From Sulfurospirillum barnesii SES-3 (GTDB lineage Bacteria > Campylobacterota > Campylobacteria > Campylobacterales > Sulfurospirillaceae), in NCBI RefSeq assembly GCF_000265295.1, contig NC_018002.1:1922001-1986000 (forward strand): DNA of 64,000 bases, written 5' to 3'. Position 1 is the stretch's first letter. Each line of letters starts with the position of its first letter. The translations under genes and the position numbers were made by a program. This document shows, in pieces, positions 9,843-19,701 of the stretch. Under the pieces are notes generated by a model that saw only the letters and a program-made list of their open reading frames with translations, did no database searches and was not told the origin of the DNA.

Positions 9843-11015
9843 TTACCACTTTCTTTCAAATTTTTTTCGTAAATAGATTGCCACGGCATTTAAGGAGAGC
9901 AAGACTGCCAAGAGCACAACAATCGCAGCGGCTGTTCGCTCCAAATAAGCTTTCTCAGGCATGCCAGCCCACGTAAAGATTTGTGCAGGAAGCACAGTTG
10001 CTGCTTGTGTAACACTCGTTGCAGGGTCGGGAACAAAGGCTATCATCCCCACGATAATCAGCGGTGCCGTTTCACCAATAGCACGAGCGATGGAGATAAT
10101 AGAGCCTGTTAAAATTCCAGGCATTGCCACAGGCAAAACATGGTCTCTTACAATTTGCCATTTGGTCAGTCCCAAACCAAAACCCGCTTGACGAATACTA
10201 GCAGGAACCGATTTTAAAGAGGCTTTCGCACTCACAATAATGACAGGCAAGCTCATCAGTGCCAAGGTCATACCACCCACCAAAGGAGAGCTTCTAGGAA
10301 CTCCAAAAAAGTTAATAAAAATTGCTAAGCCCAACAAACCAAAAAGAATGGAGGGAATGGCGGCAAGGTTATTGATATTCACCTCGATCACATGCGTTAA
10401 ATTGTTCTCAGGCGCAAACTCTTCCAAATAAATAGCTGTCATCACCCCGATAGGAAAAGCTATCACAATGGTCACAAACATGGTAAGTAATGAGCCAATA
10501 ACCGCCGCATAAATACCTGAATTTTCAGGAATTTTAGAATCTCCCGTGGTTAAAAAAATGGTATTAAACTTAAGCTCAACATTGCCTTTTTCTTTCAGTT
10601 CATCCACATACGCTCGATCACGTTCAGAGGTACGAGACTCTTTGCCCTTAAGGTATTGATCAACCTCTGAGTTGGCAAGTGCCCAAAAGGTTTGCGTGCT
10701 ATTCATCCATGAGGGATTTTCTTTAATGAGATTTGGTAAATCCCTAAGCCAAGCACGACTGATAATTTTAAGCTGTTTGGCATTAATTGCCCCGTAAGGA
10801 TTTTCAACAACCTCTTCATTAATTGCTACATCTATTTTAATGTACGTTTGTGAAAACGCAGGATACCCCGCACGGACAATATCCACTAGGAAAAAGACTA
10901 AAAAAGAGATCGAAAAAGCAATGGCAGCCATCGTGGCAAATTTAAAAAGTGCCGCTTTTTGGTTACGTCTTTTAATTTGAGGTATATAAAAATAGTTTTC
11001 GTTGGTATCTTTCAT
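9843..11015 (-). CDS. pstA: phosphate ABC transporter permease PstA
   Basis: A 390-residue inner-membrane permease. The C-terminal 220 residues hold the binding-protein-dependent transport domain with [17 protein letters not shown] and the [13 protein letters not shown] coupling loop typical of PstA. One N-terminal membrane helix (about 28-50) is followed by a periplasmic insert of roughly 110 residues, larger than in E. coli PstA. The gene lies between pstC (11 bases upstream) and pstB. Confidence 0.92.
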   Translation of the reverse strand: MKDTNENYFYIPQIKRRNQKAALFKFATMAAIAFSISFLVFFLVDIVRAGYPAFSQTYIKIDVAINEEVVENPYGAINAKQLKIISRAWLRDLPNLIKENPSWMNSTQTFWALANSEVDQYLKGKESRTSERDRAYVDELKEKGNVELKFNTIFLTTGDSKIPENSGIYAAVIGSLLTMFVTIVIAFPIGVMTAIYLEEFAPENNLTHVIEVNINNLAAIPSILFGLLGLAIFINFFGVPRSSPLVGGMTLALMSLPVIIVSAKASLKSVPASIRQAGFGLGLTKWQIVRDHVLPVAMPGILTGSIISIARAIGETAPLIIVGMIAFVPDPATSVTQAATVLPAQIFTWAGMPEKAYLERTAAAIVVLLAVLLSLNAVAIYLRKKFERKW

Positions 11016-11026
11016 CTGTCAATCCC

Positions 11027-12283
11027 TTAAAGTGTGGAAACTTTGTATTTTCTGTGGAAACGTCGAATGGTGCTTACAGAGACAATGTTTATAATCAGTG
11101 TTACAACAAAAAGCACAAAACCAAGTGCAAAGGCTGAGAGGGTTAGAGGATTGTTAAACTCTTGATCTCCTGTGAGCGATTCAACAATTTTAACGGTCAC
11201 CGTTGTCATGTCTTCCAATGGATTCCATGATAAATTTGGGCGAAGTCCCGCTGCCATGACCACAATCATTGTCTCTCCAAGCGCACGTGAAACAGCTAAT
11301 AATATCGAAGCAATAATGCCTGGCATTGCAGATGGAAGCACAACAAACCGAATGGTCTCCGCCTTATTCATCCCAAGTGCATACGCACCATTGCGCATAC
11401 TTTGAGGGACAGCACTGATAACATCATCGGAAAGTGAAGAGATAAATGGAATAATCATAACCCCCATAATAATACCGCTTGAGAGTGCATTTTGGTACTG
11501 GGCTTCAATGCCAAAGATGGCAAAAAACTTCACCACCGCAGGTGCAATGGTAAGGGCAGCAAAAAATCCGTACACAACCGTTGGGATACCTGCTAAAATC
11601 TCTAAAAACGGCTTAAGTTGGCTTCTGACTTTTGATGTTGCATACTCTGACATATAAATGGCAGAAAGCAATCCCACTGGAACGGCTAAAATCATTGCCA
11701 TAAGGGTAATATAAAACGTTCCTGCAAAAATAGGCACAGCCCCAAATTTGGCTTGAGCGGCATGAACATCAGAACGCCCAGCTCCTTCTAAAAAGGCAGT
11801 ATCAGGTGCCCACTCTGTACCAAATAAAAAATAACTAAGGCTTTGAGTTTGAAAAAAATGCAAAGCTTCAAAGATGATGGAAAGTAAAATACCAAAAGTC
11901 GTCATGACTGAAATTAACGAAGCAAATAACAACATGCCTTTAATAAAATTTTCAACCAAATCACGAGCCCTTGTTTGTGGAGCCACATTTCTAAAAAAGA
12001 AAAAAAGGGCAACCGCTCCAGCACTCAGAGCGCCTGAAACTAACATAAAAGGGGGAATGGCATGAATGCCAAAAAGATATAAAAATACTCCCACAACACC
12101 AATGGTTATAATAGGAAGTCCTGTATAAAGGGCAACAAACCAACCATACTGATCGGGTTGGGAATGCATTTTAATACCTTCAGAGCGTAACCCTACAGCA
12201 CGTGTTTTACCAATAATATAACCGATAAACATGAGTGGGAAAAGACCACTAAAAAAAATAAGATAAAGTGTTTGAGTGCTCAC
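11027..12283 (-). CDS. pstC: phosphate ABC transporter permease PstC
   Basis: Inner-membrane partner of PstA, about 418 residues from a GTG near 12283 that has AAAAGGA at good spacing; an in-frame upstream GTG at 12322 would add 13 residues lying in the intercistronic hairpin and is less likely. The transport domain shows PVGLLSAIYMSEYA and SRALGETMIVVMAAG, the PstC version of the coupling loop. Several extra N-terminal hydrophobic segments make it longer than the roughly 320 residues of E. coli PstC. Second gene of pstSCAB. Confidence 0.92.
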   Translation of the reverse strand: MSTQTLYLIFFSGLFPLMFIGYIIGKTRAVGLRSEGIKMHSQPDQYGWFVALYTGLPIITIGVVGVFLYLFGIHAIPPFMLVSGALSAGAVALFFFFRNVAPQTRARDLVENFIKGMLLFASLISVMTTFGILLSIIFEALHFFQTQSLSYFLFGTEWAPDTAFLEGAGRSDVHAAQAKFGAVPIFAGTFYITLMAMILAVPVGLLSAIYMSEYATSKVRSQLKPFLEILAGIPTVVYGFFAALTIAPAVVKFFAIFGIEAQYQNALSSGIIMGVMIIPFISSLSDDVISAVPQSMRNGAYALGMNKAETIRFVVLPSAMPGIIASILLAVSRALGETMIVVMAAGLRPNLSWNPLEDMTTVTVKIVESLTGDQEFNNPLTLSAFALGFVLFVVTLIINIVSVSTIRRFHRKYKVSTL

Positions 12284-12304
12284 CAGAGTCCTTTTAGAAA
12301 AATG

Positions 12305-12330
12305 AGGAGGATGTGAGCTCACACCCTCCT
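12305..12330 (-). terminator. pstS-pstC intercistronic hairpin
   Basis: In the minus-strand transcript AGGAGG-G-UGUGAG pairs with CUCACA-U-CCUCCU, a 13-bp near-palindrome with one G-U pair and almost no loop, followed by UCAUUUUUC. It lies between the pstS stop and the pstC start. Likely role is partial termination or protection of the pstS mRNA, giving more binding protein than membrane subunits. Confidence 0.6.
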
Positions 12331-12353
12331 TTTAGTTTTACATGTAATGATAA

Positions 12354-13391
12354 TTAAGGAAGAATGGTATGTTTTTTAACCATTTCTTCGGTTAGTTTTG
12401 TTTTAGCCAAAACCGCTGCTTGAACTTTTTTAAGCTCTTCAGCTGTCATTGGAACCAAACCAATGGTTTTTAAAACACCTTTTTGTCCAACCATTTTGTC
12501 ATCGACGTAAAGTTTAAAGAACTCATCCATCCCTTTAACGCTTGCTCTGTGAGAGTTTTTAGCGTAAATATAAAGGCTTCGTGAGATAGGGTATTTTCCG
12601 CTTGAGATATTCTCAGACGTTGGAGCAACGCCATCAACCGTTGCACCATTGATTTTATCACCATTTTCTTCTAAGAAGCTGTATCCAAAAATACCAAACG
12701 CTGCAGTATCTTTAGTCAATTTTTGAACGATTAAGTTATCATTCTCACCTGCTGGAACAAATGCGCCATCTTGACGAATCGCTTTGTATTTACCTTTTTT
12801 ATCGCCATACGCATCAAATTTTTTAGAAGCAGCTTCCATGACCATTTCATCAAATGAATCTCTGGTTCCTGATGTGGTTGGAGGACCATAAACTGTAATT
12901 TTTCTATTTGGCAATTTTGCATCAATTTCATTCCATGTTTTATACGGGTTTTTCATCAATTTGCCATCTTTACCTGGAACTTCATCTGCAAGCGCTAAGA
13001 AAAGGTGCTCTTTGCTTAGGGCAACTTCACCATTGATTTTTGATTGAGCAATCGCAATACCATCAAAACCAACCATCATTCCAGTAATGTCAGTTACACC
13101 ATTTTTAACACAAATTTCAAATTCATCGGCTTTAATTGGGCGTGACGCATTGGTAAAATCTGGGGTATCAAGACCATCACCTGCACAAAAAAGCTTCATA
13201 CCGCCACCTGTTCCTGTTGATTCAACAACGGGTGTTGGGTTTCCTGTTACGGCTTTAAACTCTTCTGCTACATAGCTTGTAAAAGGATACACTGTCGATG
13301 ATCCAACAATTTTAATCTGATCTCTTGCACTAGCACTAACGCTTAATGCTGCGACGCTTAATAGCGCTACTGCACTCATTTTTATCGTCAT
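12354..13391 (-). CDS. pstS: periplasmic phosphate-binding protein
   Basis: Phosphate-binding subunit, 345 residues from the ATG at 13391, which has GGAG seven bases upstream; the frame continues to 13403 without a ribosome site. The signal peptide is MTIKMSAVALLSVAALSVSA with cleavage after ASA. The mature N-terminus has the PstS phosphate loop VGSSTVYPFTSYVAEEF, then ESTGTGGGMKLFCAG and SGTRDSFDEM, the classic serine/threonine phosphate contacts. First gene of the operon. TTACA repeats and one TTACATGTAA copy precede it. Confidence 0.94.
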   Translation of the reverse strand: MTIKMSAVALLSVAALSVSASARDQIKIVGSSTVYPFTSYVAEEFKAVTGNPTPVVESTGTGGGMKLFCAGDGLDTPDFTNASRPIKADEFEICVKNGVTDITGMMVGFDGIAIAQSKINGEVALSKEHLFLALADEVPGKDGKLMKNPYKTWNEIDAKLPNRKITVYGPPTTSGTRDSFDEMVMEAASKKFDAYGDKKGKYKAIRQDGAFVPAGENDNLIVQKLTKDTAAFGIFGYSFLEENGDKINGATVDGVAPTSENISSGKYPISRSLYIYAKNSHRASVKGMDEFFKLYVDDKMVGQKGVLKTIGLVPMTAEELKKVQAAVLAKTKLTEEMVKKHTILP

Positions 13392-13410
13392 AATACACTC
13401 CATTTAAGAT

Positions 13411-13465
13411 TTTGTAACACGGTCATTGTAAAAAAATTTGGTTACAAGATGATTACATGTAACGA
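13411..13465 (-). promoter_or_regulatory. TTACA repeats before pstS (candidate Pho box)
   Basis: Reading toward pstS, the order is TTACATGTAATC, TTGTAACC, TTTTACAATGACCGTGTTACAA. The last holds two TTACA words 14 bases apart in the same TTACAAT-N7-TTACA form as before pitA. The TTACATGTAA element here (13453) may be an unrelated copy of the genome-wide palindrome. The role as PhoB site is inference from spacing and context. Confidence 0.35.
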
Positions 13466-13587
13466 TTGAGTCCATTACAGAAAAAAGCATTATCTCACAC
13501 ATTATCTCACGATGATTCCTCTGCTATTATGTTAGAATTCACTATTATTATTTTATTTATATAAAATTGGAATTTAAGGAGAATTTT

Positions 13588-15189
13588 ATGTTGCAAACAC
13601 TTCGCGCAAAACTTATTGCTTTGTTCGTGATTATTTTATTGAGTACGTGTTCTTTGAGTTATTTGCTGATTTCAAACACGGCCAGTGCAGAAATTGCCGT
13701 TAAAAAAGTACAGATTATTGAAAAAATTACACGTGATACCGCAGAGCTTCTGATGCATTCAAGAGGTTATCAAATCACTTTTGTGCCTATGTTTATGGAA
13801 AAATCCATTGAAGCAGAAAGAACATTAGCAAGACACCTTCTTGAATTGCAACCTTTATTAAGCTCAGAAAGGGACATTGCACTCTTTAATGAAATCAAAA
13901 TAGGTGTGGATGCCTTTGCAGAATCCACACTGCCTCGTTTTGATCTGCTTACCAAATATAAAAAAGCTACCGATACCCCTGAATTTTTAGCCACCAGTGA
14001 TGGTAAAAAATTTACAGAACTGACCAATAAGGGACGTGATGCATTTATTATTATTGCAAAAAAAGGGGATGAACTCTCTAAAGCAATTGAAATGGAAGAA
14101 AAAGCATCCTTAGCAAAAGCCCGTATAATTGGTATTATTCTTGCTCTAATGGCCTTAATCATTACCAACCTTGCTTTTTGGTATGTTGCCTCTCACATTA
14201 AAAAATCTTTACAAATTGCAACCAACGAATGCCAATACATTGGGGCGACCAAAGATTTAACCCATACTATTAAAACCCATGGTGAAGATGAAATTGCAAG
14301 CATGATGCAAACCGTAAATGCCCTCCTCGCACAACTACGTCAAGCAATTGATGATGCCAAACGTACCGCTATGGAAAATGCAGCAGTCGCAGAAGAACTC
14401 TCTTCTACCTCCCTAGAGATTGGAAGACGTACCGAAGAGAGCGATAAAGAAGTGGACAGAGCCGTGCACACCACTAAAAATGTTGCCACTATTTTACATG
14501 CAAGTGAAGAAAATGCTGAAAAAGCAGGCACTGTTATGCAAAACGTCTCTGCCGAACTTAACGAAGCCTCACAAGAGGTTTTGGCAGTGTCTGCTGATTT
14601 ACAAACCATGGTTGCGAATCAAACAGATCTTTCCGCCCGTTTAGAGCAACTCGATCAAGAAGTTGCACAAGTACAACAAGTACTTTCCGTAATTTCCGAT
14701 ATTGCAGAACAAACCAATTTACTAGCACTCAATGCCGCTATTGAAGCTGCACGGGCAGGTGAACACGGACGTGGTTTTGCTGTGGTTGCGGATGAAGTGC
14801 GAAAACTCGCTGAGCGAACCCAAAAAAGTTTAGTGGAGAGTAATTCAACCGTAGCTGTCATTACCCAATCGGTCAATACCTCTTCAGATTTAATGAAAAA
14901 AAATGCACAAGAAATTCAAGCCTTAGGCGTTCGAGCAGAAAAGACACAACAACTGATGTTAAAAACCGTTAACAATATGAACGAAACAGCAATCATTGCT
15001 CAAGGTGCGGCAAAAGAAGCCAAAAATGGTAGCAAAGAGGCAAGCTCTATGTTAGGACGTGTTGATGCCATTCACAAACTAACCTCCACCAATGCAAGAA
15101 GCGTAGAAGAGATCGCCTCAGCAGCAGAACATCTCTCTAAACTCTCTTCAAACCTTAGCGATGCTCTTTCTACCTTTAAAACATCCTAA
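13588..15189 (+). CDS. methyl-accepting chemotaxis protein
   Basis: A 533-residue chemoreceptor. The ATG at 13588 has AAGGAG six bases upstream, so the in-frame TTG at 13567 is rejected. TM1 spans about residues 7-29, a helical periplasmic sensor of about 150 residues follows, then TM2 (near 183-205), HAMP and a signalling tip with [20 protein letters not shown] and [20 protein letters not shown]. The C-terminal [15 protein letters not shown] segment is nearly identical to the one in the receptor at 7339, so the two are paralogues. Ligand unknown; it is divergent from pstS. Confidence 0.93.
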   Translation: MLQTLRAKLIALFVIILLSTCSLSYLLISNTASAEIAVKKVQIIEKITRDTAELLMHSRGYQITFVPMFMEKSIEAERTLARHLLELQPLLSSERDIALFNEIKIGVDAFAESTLPRFDLLTKYKKATDTPEFLATSDGKKFTELTNKGRDAFIIIAKKGDELSKAIEMEEKASLAKARIIGIILALMALIITNLAFWYVASHIKKSLQIATNECQYIGATKDLTHTIKTHGEDEIASMMQTVNALLAQLRQAIDDAKRTAMENAAVAEELSSTSLEIGRRTEESDKEVDRAVHTTKNVATILHASEENAEKAGTVMQNVSAELNEASQEVLAVSADLQTMVANQTDLSARLEQLDQEVAQVQQVLSVISDIAEQTNLLALNAAIEAARAGEHGRGFAVVADEVRKLAERTQKSLVESNSTVAVITQSVNTSSDLMKKNAQEIQALGVRAEKTQQLMLKTVNNMNETAIIAQGAAKEAKNGSKEASSMLGRVDAIHKLTSTNARSVEEIASAAEHLSKLSSNLSDALSTFKTS

Positions 15190-15209
15190 GCGTTTACATG
15201 TAACGCTAG

Positions 15210-15247
15210 AGTCATCTTGATACGTGTATGAAGATGACTTGCTTTTT
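15210..15247 (+). terminator. terminator after second chemoreceptor
   Basis: AGTCATCTT (15210-15218) pairs perfectly with AAGATGACT (15231-15239) across a 12-base loop and is followed by TGCTTTTT. A further hairpin, AGCG-TTTACATGTAA-CGCT, built around the TTACATGTAA copy at 15194, lies just before it. Confidence 0.75.
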
Positions 15248-15329
15248 ATGCATCCATTTCCGCTACACTCTCTTTGATTCGTGCTAAACTATCCTCTAGG
15301 TAAAAGGGTTTTGTCAAAAAATTATTTAA
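15246..15329 (-). pseudogene. relic of a response-regulator receiver domain
   Basis: On the minus strand an open stretch of 27 codons between two stops reads NNFLTKPFYLEDSLARIKES and ends VAEMDA. FLTKPF is the conserved lysine motif of receiver domains and L-x-ARIK is the usual final helix, so this is the last 25 or so residues of a receiver with the rest missing. It lies in the 327-base gap between the chemoreceptor and the hydrogenase operon; the remainder of the gap is AT-rich with nothing else recognisable apart from a weak hairpin. Confidence 0.6.
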
Positions 15330-15440
15330 TTTCTATTTAATAAATTGAATTAAACTGTAAATTTTAAAACTAAGCTATTTTCATGCTACAAAATTTATAT
15401 ATACTTTCAAAGTATGAATAGAGTTAATACGATAATAAAT

Positions 15441-15461
15441 CCCATTTTAGTGGGTTTTTTT
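15441..15461 (+). terminator. weak hairpin with T run before hyfA
   Basis: CCCA-TTTTAG-TGGG followed by seven Ts, about 55 bases before hyfA. It could end a leader transcript (attenuation) or be a leftover terminator from the lost gene. The stem is only four base pairs. Confidence 0.35.
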
Positions 15462-15516
15462 ATCCAATGATTGTACTGGTTTATTCAAAAACTAAACACA
15501 CCATAGAGGATAGTCT

Positions 15517-16167
15517 ATGTCAAAAGTTCATAAATTCGTGATTACAAACCCGCTGATGTGTATTGCGTGTAATGCCTGTGTTAAAGCCTGTGTTAAACAC
15601 GCCTACATACGTGGGAAACTTTCCAAAAAAAGGTTGGATGTGCTCACTCTTGAGAGCGGTAAAATGCCCAACCAATGTCGCCAATGCGATGATGCCCCCT
15701 GTGCCAATGTCTGCCCAACGGGTGCACTTCGTATAGCTAATTCCTGTGTCGAGCTTTGTGAGGAGATTTGCATTGGCTGTAAACTCTGTACCATCGCTTG
15801 TCCCTACGGTGCCATTGTGATTGATGCTGAATTTCCTCCTTCCATTCAAGAAGAAGTGGAAACCCATTTAGAAGCTGGTTGTATCAGTGGTCTTAAAAGC
15901 ATTGCCATTAAATGTGACATGTGCGATGGCATTGAAAGTGGGCCTGCATGTGTGAGTGTTTGTCCAACGGGTGCACTGGTCTTTGTTGATCCTGTATCTG
16001 GAGAGTGTAAATTTGGTAAAAAAGTCAAAGGGGACTTAGCACCCTTTTTAAAAACCATTGTTCCAGATGTAGAGTTTAAAGACATACCTGAGCCTGTTCT
16101 TAAAAAACCTAAAGAACCAGCGCCTACTCCCGTTGAAGAACCCCAAACCACTAAAGAGGAATCATAA
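15517..16167 (+). CDS. hyfA: hydrogenase-4 ferredoxin subunit HyfA
   Basis: A 216-residue polyferredoxin, the electron-transfer subunit of the group 4 membrane hydrogenase. Sixteen cluster cysteines are visible in four groups: CIACNACVKAC, CRQCDDAPCANVCP, CIGCKLCTIACP and CDMCDGIESGPACVSVCP, enough for four [4Fe-4S] clusters. The C-terminal 40 residues are a Pro/Lys/Glu-rich tail. GAGGATAG precedes the ATG. First gene of the operon; its stop shares one base with the next start (TAATG). Confidence 0.9.
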   Translation: MSKVHKFVITNPLMCIACNACVKACVKHAYIRGKLSKKRLDVLTLESGKMPNQCRQCDDAPCANVCPTGALRIANSCVELCEEICIGCKLCTIACPYGAIVIDAEFPPSIQEEVETHLEAGCISGLKSIAIKCDMCDGIESGPACVSVCPTGALVFVDPVSGECKFGKKVKGDLAPFLKTIVPDVEFKDIPEPVLKKPKEPAPTPVEEPQTTKEES

Positions 16168-18107
16168 TGCAAACCATATACACGCTATTTTTGTTAGCCT
16201 CACTTCTTTCTCTTTTGCTTTATAAAAAGCCTCTTCTTGCACAAAAAGTGGGATTTGGCTTAGCCAGCGTCATTTCGCTCTATGCGGCGATTTTTTTCTT
16301 TTCCAATCTACACGATACCTTGTTATGGAAATTACCAGGAAGCTTTATTAGTGCACCTTTGTTTCGACTTGATTCCTTAGGCATGTTTTTTAGTTTTTTA
16401 GTGAGTCTTGTCGCTTTTGCGGTTTCACTGTTTAGCTTTGACTACGCAAAATTTTATGAAAACAAAGCAAACTTAGCCGTTTTTGCGTCACTCTTTAACG
16501 CATTTATTCTTTCCATGCTTTTGGTCATTGCCAGTGACAATGTGTTTTCCTTTATGCTTTTATGGGAAGTTATGACCCTCATCTCAGCCTTGTTAATTTT
16601 GATTAATGATGGTAAGGATGCTGGAAAAAATGTCATGATTTATTTAGGAATTGCTCAAATTGGGGCGTTTTGTTTAATGGTTGCTCTTTTAATTATGGCA
16701 AGCTTTGCAGGTAGCTTTGAGTTTAGTAAATTTGCTGAAATGGAAATTGGGTTTGGCATGAGCTTAACACTGTTTGTCCTTCTGCTCATTGGTCTTGGCT
16801 CAAAAGCAGGCATGTTTCCCTTTCATGTTTGGTTGCCGCTTGCCTACTGCCAATGCCCATCGAATGCTTCAGCACTGATGAGTGGGGTTATGATTAAAGT
16901 CGCTCTTTTTGCCTTTATTAAATTCTCCCTTCTGTTGCCTTCACTGGTTCAATTTGGTTATATATTACTGTTTGTGGGTGCTCTTAGCTGTGTTTTTGGA
17001 ATTATTTACGCACTTGTTTCCAATGACTACAAAGCCGCTATTGCCTATAGCTCCTGCGAGAACGTGGGTATTATCTTTTTAGGACTAGGTGGCGCATTTT
17101 ATGGTCTTGGAACCAACTCACCTACCATCGCTTTACTAGGTTTTGTTGCAGGGTTCTTTCATATTTTAAACCATGCCGTTTTCAAATCACTTCTGTTTAT
17201 GCTCAGTGGTAATGTTTACACCGCCACACAAACACGCAATATGGATCTTCTGGGTGGTTTGCACAAAAAAATGCCTATAACCTCCATAATCTTTTTTGTT
17301 GCAGTGGTTGCTATTTGTGCATTGCCTCCACTCAATGGATTTGCCAGTGAATGGGTTGTTTATAAAACCATGGTCATGGGAGGTATTCATGAGGGCGTTG
17401 TCTCACGCTTCTTCTTTACTCTTGCCATTATTGCTCTTTCCATTACTGGAGCTATGGCTATCATGGCGTTTTCAAAAGTTTATGGTGCTATCTTTTTAGG
17501 TGTTGCACGAGATACCCAAAAAATAGAAGATGCGAAAGAAGTCTCTTTTATCCGACTCTTGCCGCTTGGTTTGTTGGCAAGCTTGTGTGTAGGAATTGGT
17601 GTGTTTATGAATGATGTGATTGGTATGCTCTCAAAAATTGTTTTTACATTAATACCTCAAACCACTACAAGTATCCAAGGCTTAATCTCTATGCCAATCA
17701 TTATCATGGTAATGCTTTTATGCGCCATTATCCCTTTTGTGCTCCTTTATCTTTTAAAGGCGAATCATAAAGAAGCACGTATTACGGATCCATGGGCATG
17801 CGGTTTTCTTTACAACAAAAACATGCAAATTGGTTCCAATGCCTTTACAGGTGACATCAAAAAAGCATTGAGCTTTATTTTAAAATACGAAAGCGAAGTG
17901 AAAATTGATGGGTACTTTTCAAAGGCTGTGTATACGCATAAAACCCATGATCTTTTTTGGGAAAAATTGTATGTACCTGTGATTGATTTTATTATGGTGG
18001 TTGCCGATAAAATAGGTATTTTTCAAAATGGTAGAACCAACCTTTATGCGGGTTATATTTTGATTTACCTTTGTTTAATACTCATGTTTGGGTATTACTA
18101 CCTATAA
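16167..18107 (+). CDS. hyfB: hydrogenase-4 membrane subunit HyfB
   Basis: A 646-residue integral membrane protein of the NuoL/MrpA antiporter-like superfamily, probably part of the proton-pumping arm. The conserved core shows LLWEVMTLISALLIL, GLGSKAGMFPFHVWLPLAY and HILNHAVFKSLLFMLSGNV, with the charged Lys/His residues used in proton transfer. The C-terminal soluble tail (from about residue 540) carries ITDPWACGF, a signature of HycC/HyfB proteins. The next gene's ribosome site overlaps its end. Confidence 0.9.
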   Translation: MQTIYTLFLLASLLSLLLYKKPLLAQKVGFGLASVISLYAAIFFFSNLHDTLLWKLPGSFISAPLFRLDSLGMFFSFLVSLVAFAVSLFSFDYAKFYENKANLAVFASLFNAFILSMLLVIASDNVFSFMLLWEVMTLISALLILINDGKDAGKNVMIYLGIAQIGAFCLMVALLIMASFAGSFEFSKFAEMEIGFGMSLTLFVLLLIGLGSKAGMFPFHVWLPLAYCQCPSNASALMSGVMIKVALFAFIKFSLLLPSLVQFGYILLFVGALSCVFGIIYALVSNDYKAAIAYSSCENVGIIFLGLGGAFYGLGTNSPTIALLGFVAGFFHILNHAVFKSLLFMLSGNVYTATQTRNMDLLGGLHKKMPITSIIFFVAVVAICALPPLNGFASEWVVYKTMVMGGIHEGVVSRFFFTLAIIALSITGAMAIMAFSKVYGAIFLGVARDTQKIEDAKEVSFIRLLPLGLLASLCVGIGVFMNDVIGMLSKIVFTLIPQTTTSIQGLISMPIIIMVMLLCAIIPFVLLYLLKANHKEARITDPWACGFLYNKNMQIGSNAFTGDIKKALSFILKYESEVKIDGYFSKAVYTHKTHDLFWEKLYVPVIDFIMVVADKIGIFQNGRTNLYAGYILIYLCLILMFGYYYL

Positions 18108-18120
18108 GGAGAGGATGAAA

Positions 18121-19044
18121 ATGGATTTTTTTTATTTATTATTACAACTTATCTCAGCAATAATGGTCGCTCCTCTCTTTGATGGAATTTCAAGGAAACT
18201 TCGAGCCAAATTTCAATCCCGTATGGGACCGAGTATTTTTCAAACCTATTATGATATTTATAAATTACTTAAGCGGGGCAGAACAAAATCACACAGCGCA
18301 AGCTATATCTATCAAATAGCTCCCTATGTGTTGTTTATCAGCGCAGCAGCCATGTTTTGTGCCTTACCCATTACCTATGGTACCAAGGCCGTTGCTTTGT
18401 CGCAATTTTCTGACATCTTTGTGTTGCTCTATTTAGGGGCATTGTTTCGATTTACGTTTATTGTGGCGGGTTTTGATACCGCCAACCCTTTCTCAGGCGT
18501 CAGTGCAAGCAGAGAAGGTACTATGGGGTTTTATACTGAAGAAGTGGCAGTCATTTGTCTGATTGTGGTTATGATGGGTGCTGGCAGTACGAATTTACCT
18601 TTTATTGTTCATTCCGTATTGGAGGGACATTATGGATATGCTATTCCCTCTTTTTCTATTGCGGCTACGGCATTTTTGTGGGTGATGTATGTTGAGACTG
18701 GACGAAAACCTTATGATTTAGCTGAGGCTGAACAAGAGTTACAAGAGGGTGTTTTAGGAGAGTTTTGTGGTAAAGATTTTGCTCTGATTGATATAGCAAT
18801 CTTACTCAAACAATTCGCAGTTTTAGGATTTTTTCTTGTTATTTTCGTCCCATGGGGAATTGTTGAAAATCCAATTCTATCGCTCATTATTTTCTTAGCA
18901 GAGGTAGGTTTTCTTTATGTCATGGGTGTATTTATTGATAACTTTGGACCGAGATTTACAATGAATAAAGGTATGAAACGCACAATGCTTTATGCACTGG
19001 CTGTTTCATGTACTGCATTAGTACTTTATATTATGGGAATTTAA
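18121..19044 (+). CDS. hyfC: hydrogenase-4 membrane subunit HyfC (NuoH-like)
   Basis: About 307 residues, homologous to NuoH/HycD, the membrane subunit that anchors the hydrogenase module to the ion-pumping arm. The start is set at 18121 because AAGGAG lies nine bases upstream; 18115 is possible. There are eight or so membrane segments; SGVSASREGTMGFYTEE and the VETGRKPYDLAEAEQELQEG loop are hallmark HycD/HyfC sequences facing the catalytic arm. Confidence 0.9.
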   Translation: MDFFYLLLQLISAIMVAPLFDGISRKLRAKFQSRMGPSIFQTYYDIYKLLKRGRTKSHSASYIYQIAPYVLFISAAAMFCALPITYGTKAVALSQFSDIFVLLYLGALFRFTFIVAGFDTANPFSGVSASREGTMGFYTEEVAVICLIVVMMGAGSTNLPFIVHSVLEGHYGYAIPSFSIAATAFLWVMYVETGRKPYDLAEAEQELQEGVLGEFCGKDFALIDIAILLKQFAVLGFFLVIFVPWGIVENPILSLIIFLAEVGFLYVMGVFIDNFGPRFTMNKGMKRTMLYALAVSCTALVLYIMGI

Positions 19045-19046
19045 CG

Positions 19047-19700
19047 ATGGCAAATTTAAATTTAATCGATATTATCACTGTTTTGATGATGGGAACAAGT
19101 TTTGCGGTCTTTGGCTTAAGGCAATACCGTCATAGCATTCTAGCGTATGCTTTGCAAACACTGCTTTTGGTCATCGTGTTTTTACTTTTATATGTAAAGT
19201 ATGGTGCACATGAATTACTCATCTGGTCAGCAACCGCTTTTGTCATGAAAGTTGTTGTGGTACCGCTGTTTCTATTCAGACTTGTTAAAAAATTGGGGGT
19301 TGTTGTTGAAGATGAACCTGTAGGAGGCTTTTTTATATCGCCTGTTGTAGCGCTCAGCTTTTCACTGGCTGTGGCTATGATGTTTTACAAAGTGTTTATC
19401 AATTTTTCACTCTTTCAAGACACCTTGCCACTCTTTGCGGCTTCCTTTATCTTCATGATGGGTATTTTTGGATTTATCCTAAGAAACTCTTTTATTAAAC
19501 AAATTCTCTCCTACTGCCTCTTTGAAAATGGCATTCACCTAAGCCTTGCACTTATGGCATACAATGCCCATGAGCTGGTTGAAGTTGGAATCTTAACCGA
19601 TGCGATTTTTGCAGTGCTTATTATGGGAATTTTAGCGAAACGTTTTTACGCCACGTATGGAAGTCTTGATACTTCCAAAGCGGTTAATTTAAGGGGATAA
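19047..19700 (+). CDS. hyfE: hydrogenase-4 membrane subunit HyfE
   Basis: About 217 residues from the ATG at 19047, 3 bases after hyfC; the frame extends upstream into hyfC and that part is rejected. There are six or seven membrane helices; the C-terminal half resembles NuoK (YCLFENGIHLSLALMAYNAH with the buried glutamate). HyfE has no counterpart in the smaller Hyc complex, so it marks the operon as Hyf-type. In E. coli hyfD would lie between hyfC and hyfE; it is absent here. Confidence 0.85.
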   Translation: MANLNLIDIITVLMMGTSFAVFGLRQYRHSILAYALQTLLLVIVFLLLYVKYGAHELLIWSATAFVMKVVVVPLFLFRLVKKLGVVVEDEPVGGFFISPVVALSFSLAVAMMFYKVFINFSLFQDTLPLFAASFIFMMGIFGFILRNSFIKQILSYCLFENGIHLSLALMAYNAHELVEVGILTDAIFAVLIMGILAKRFYATYGSLDTSKAVNLRG

Positions 19701-19701
19701 A

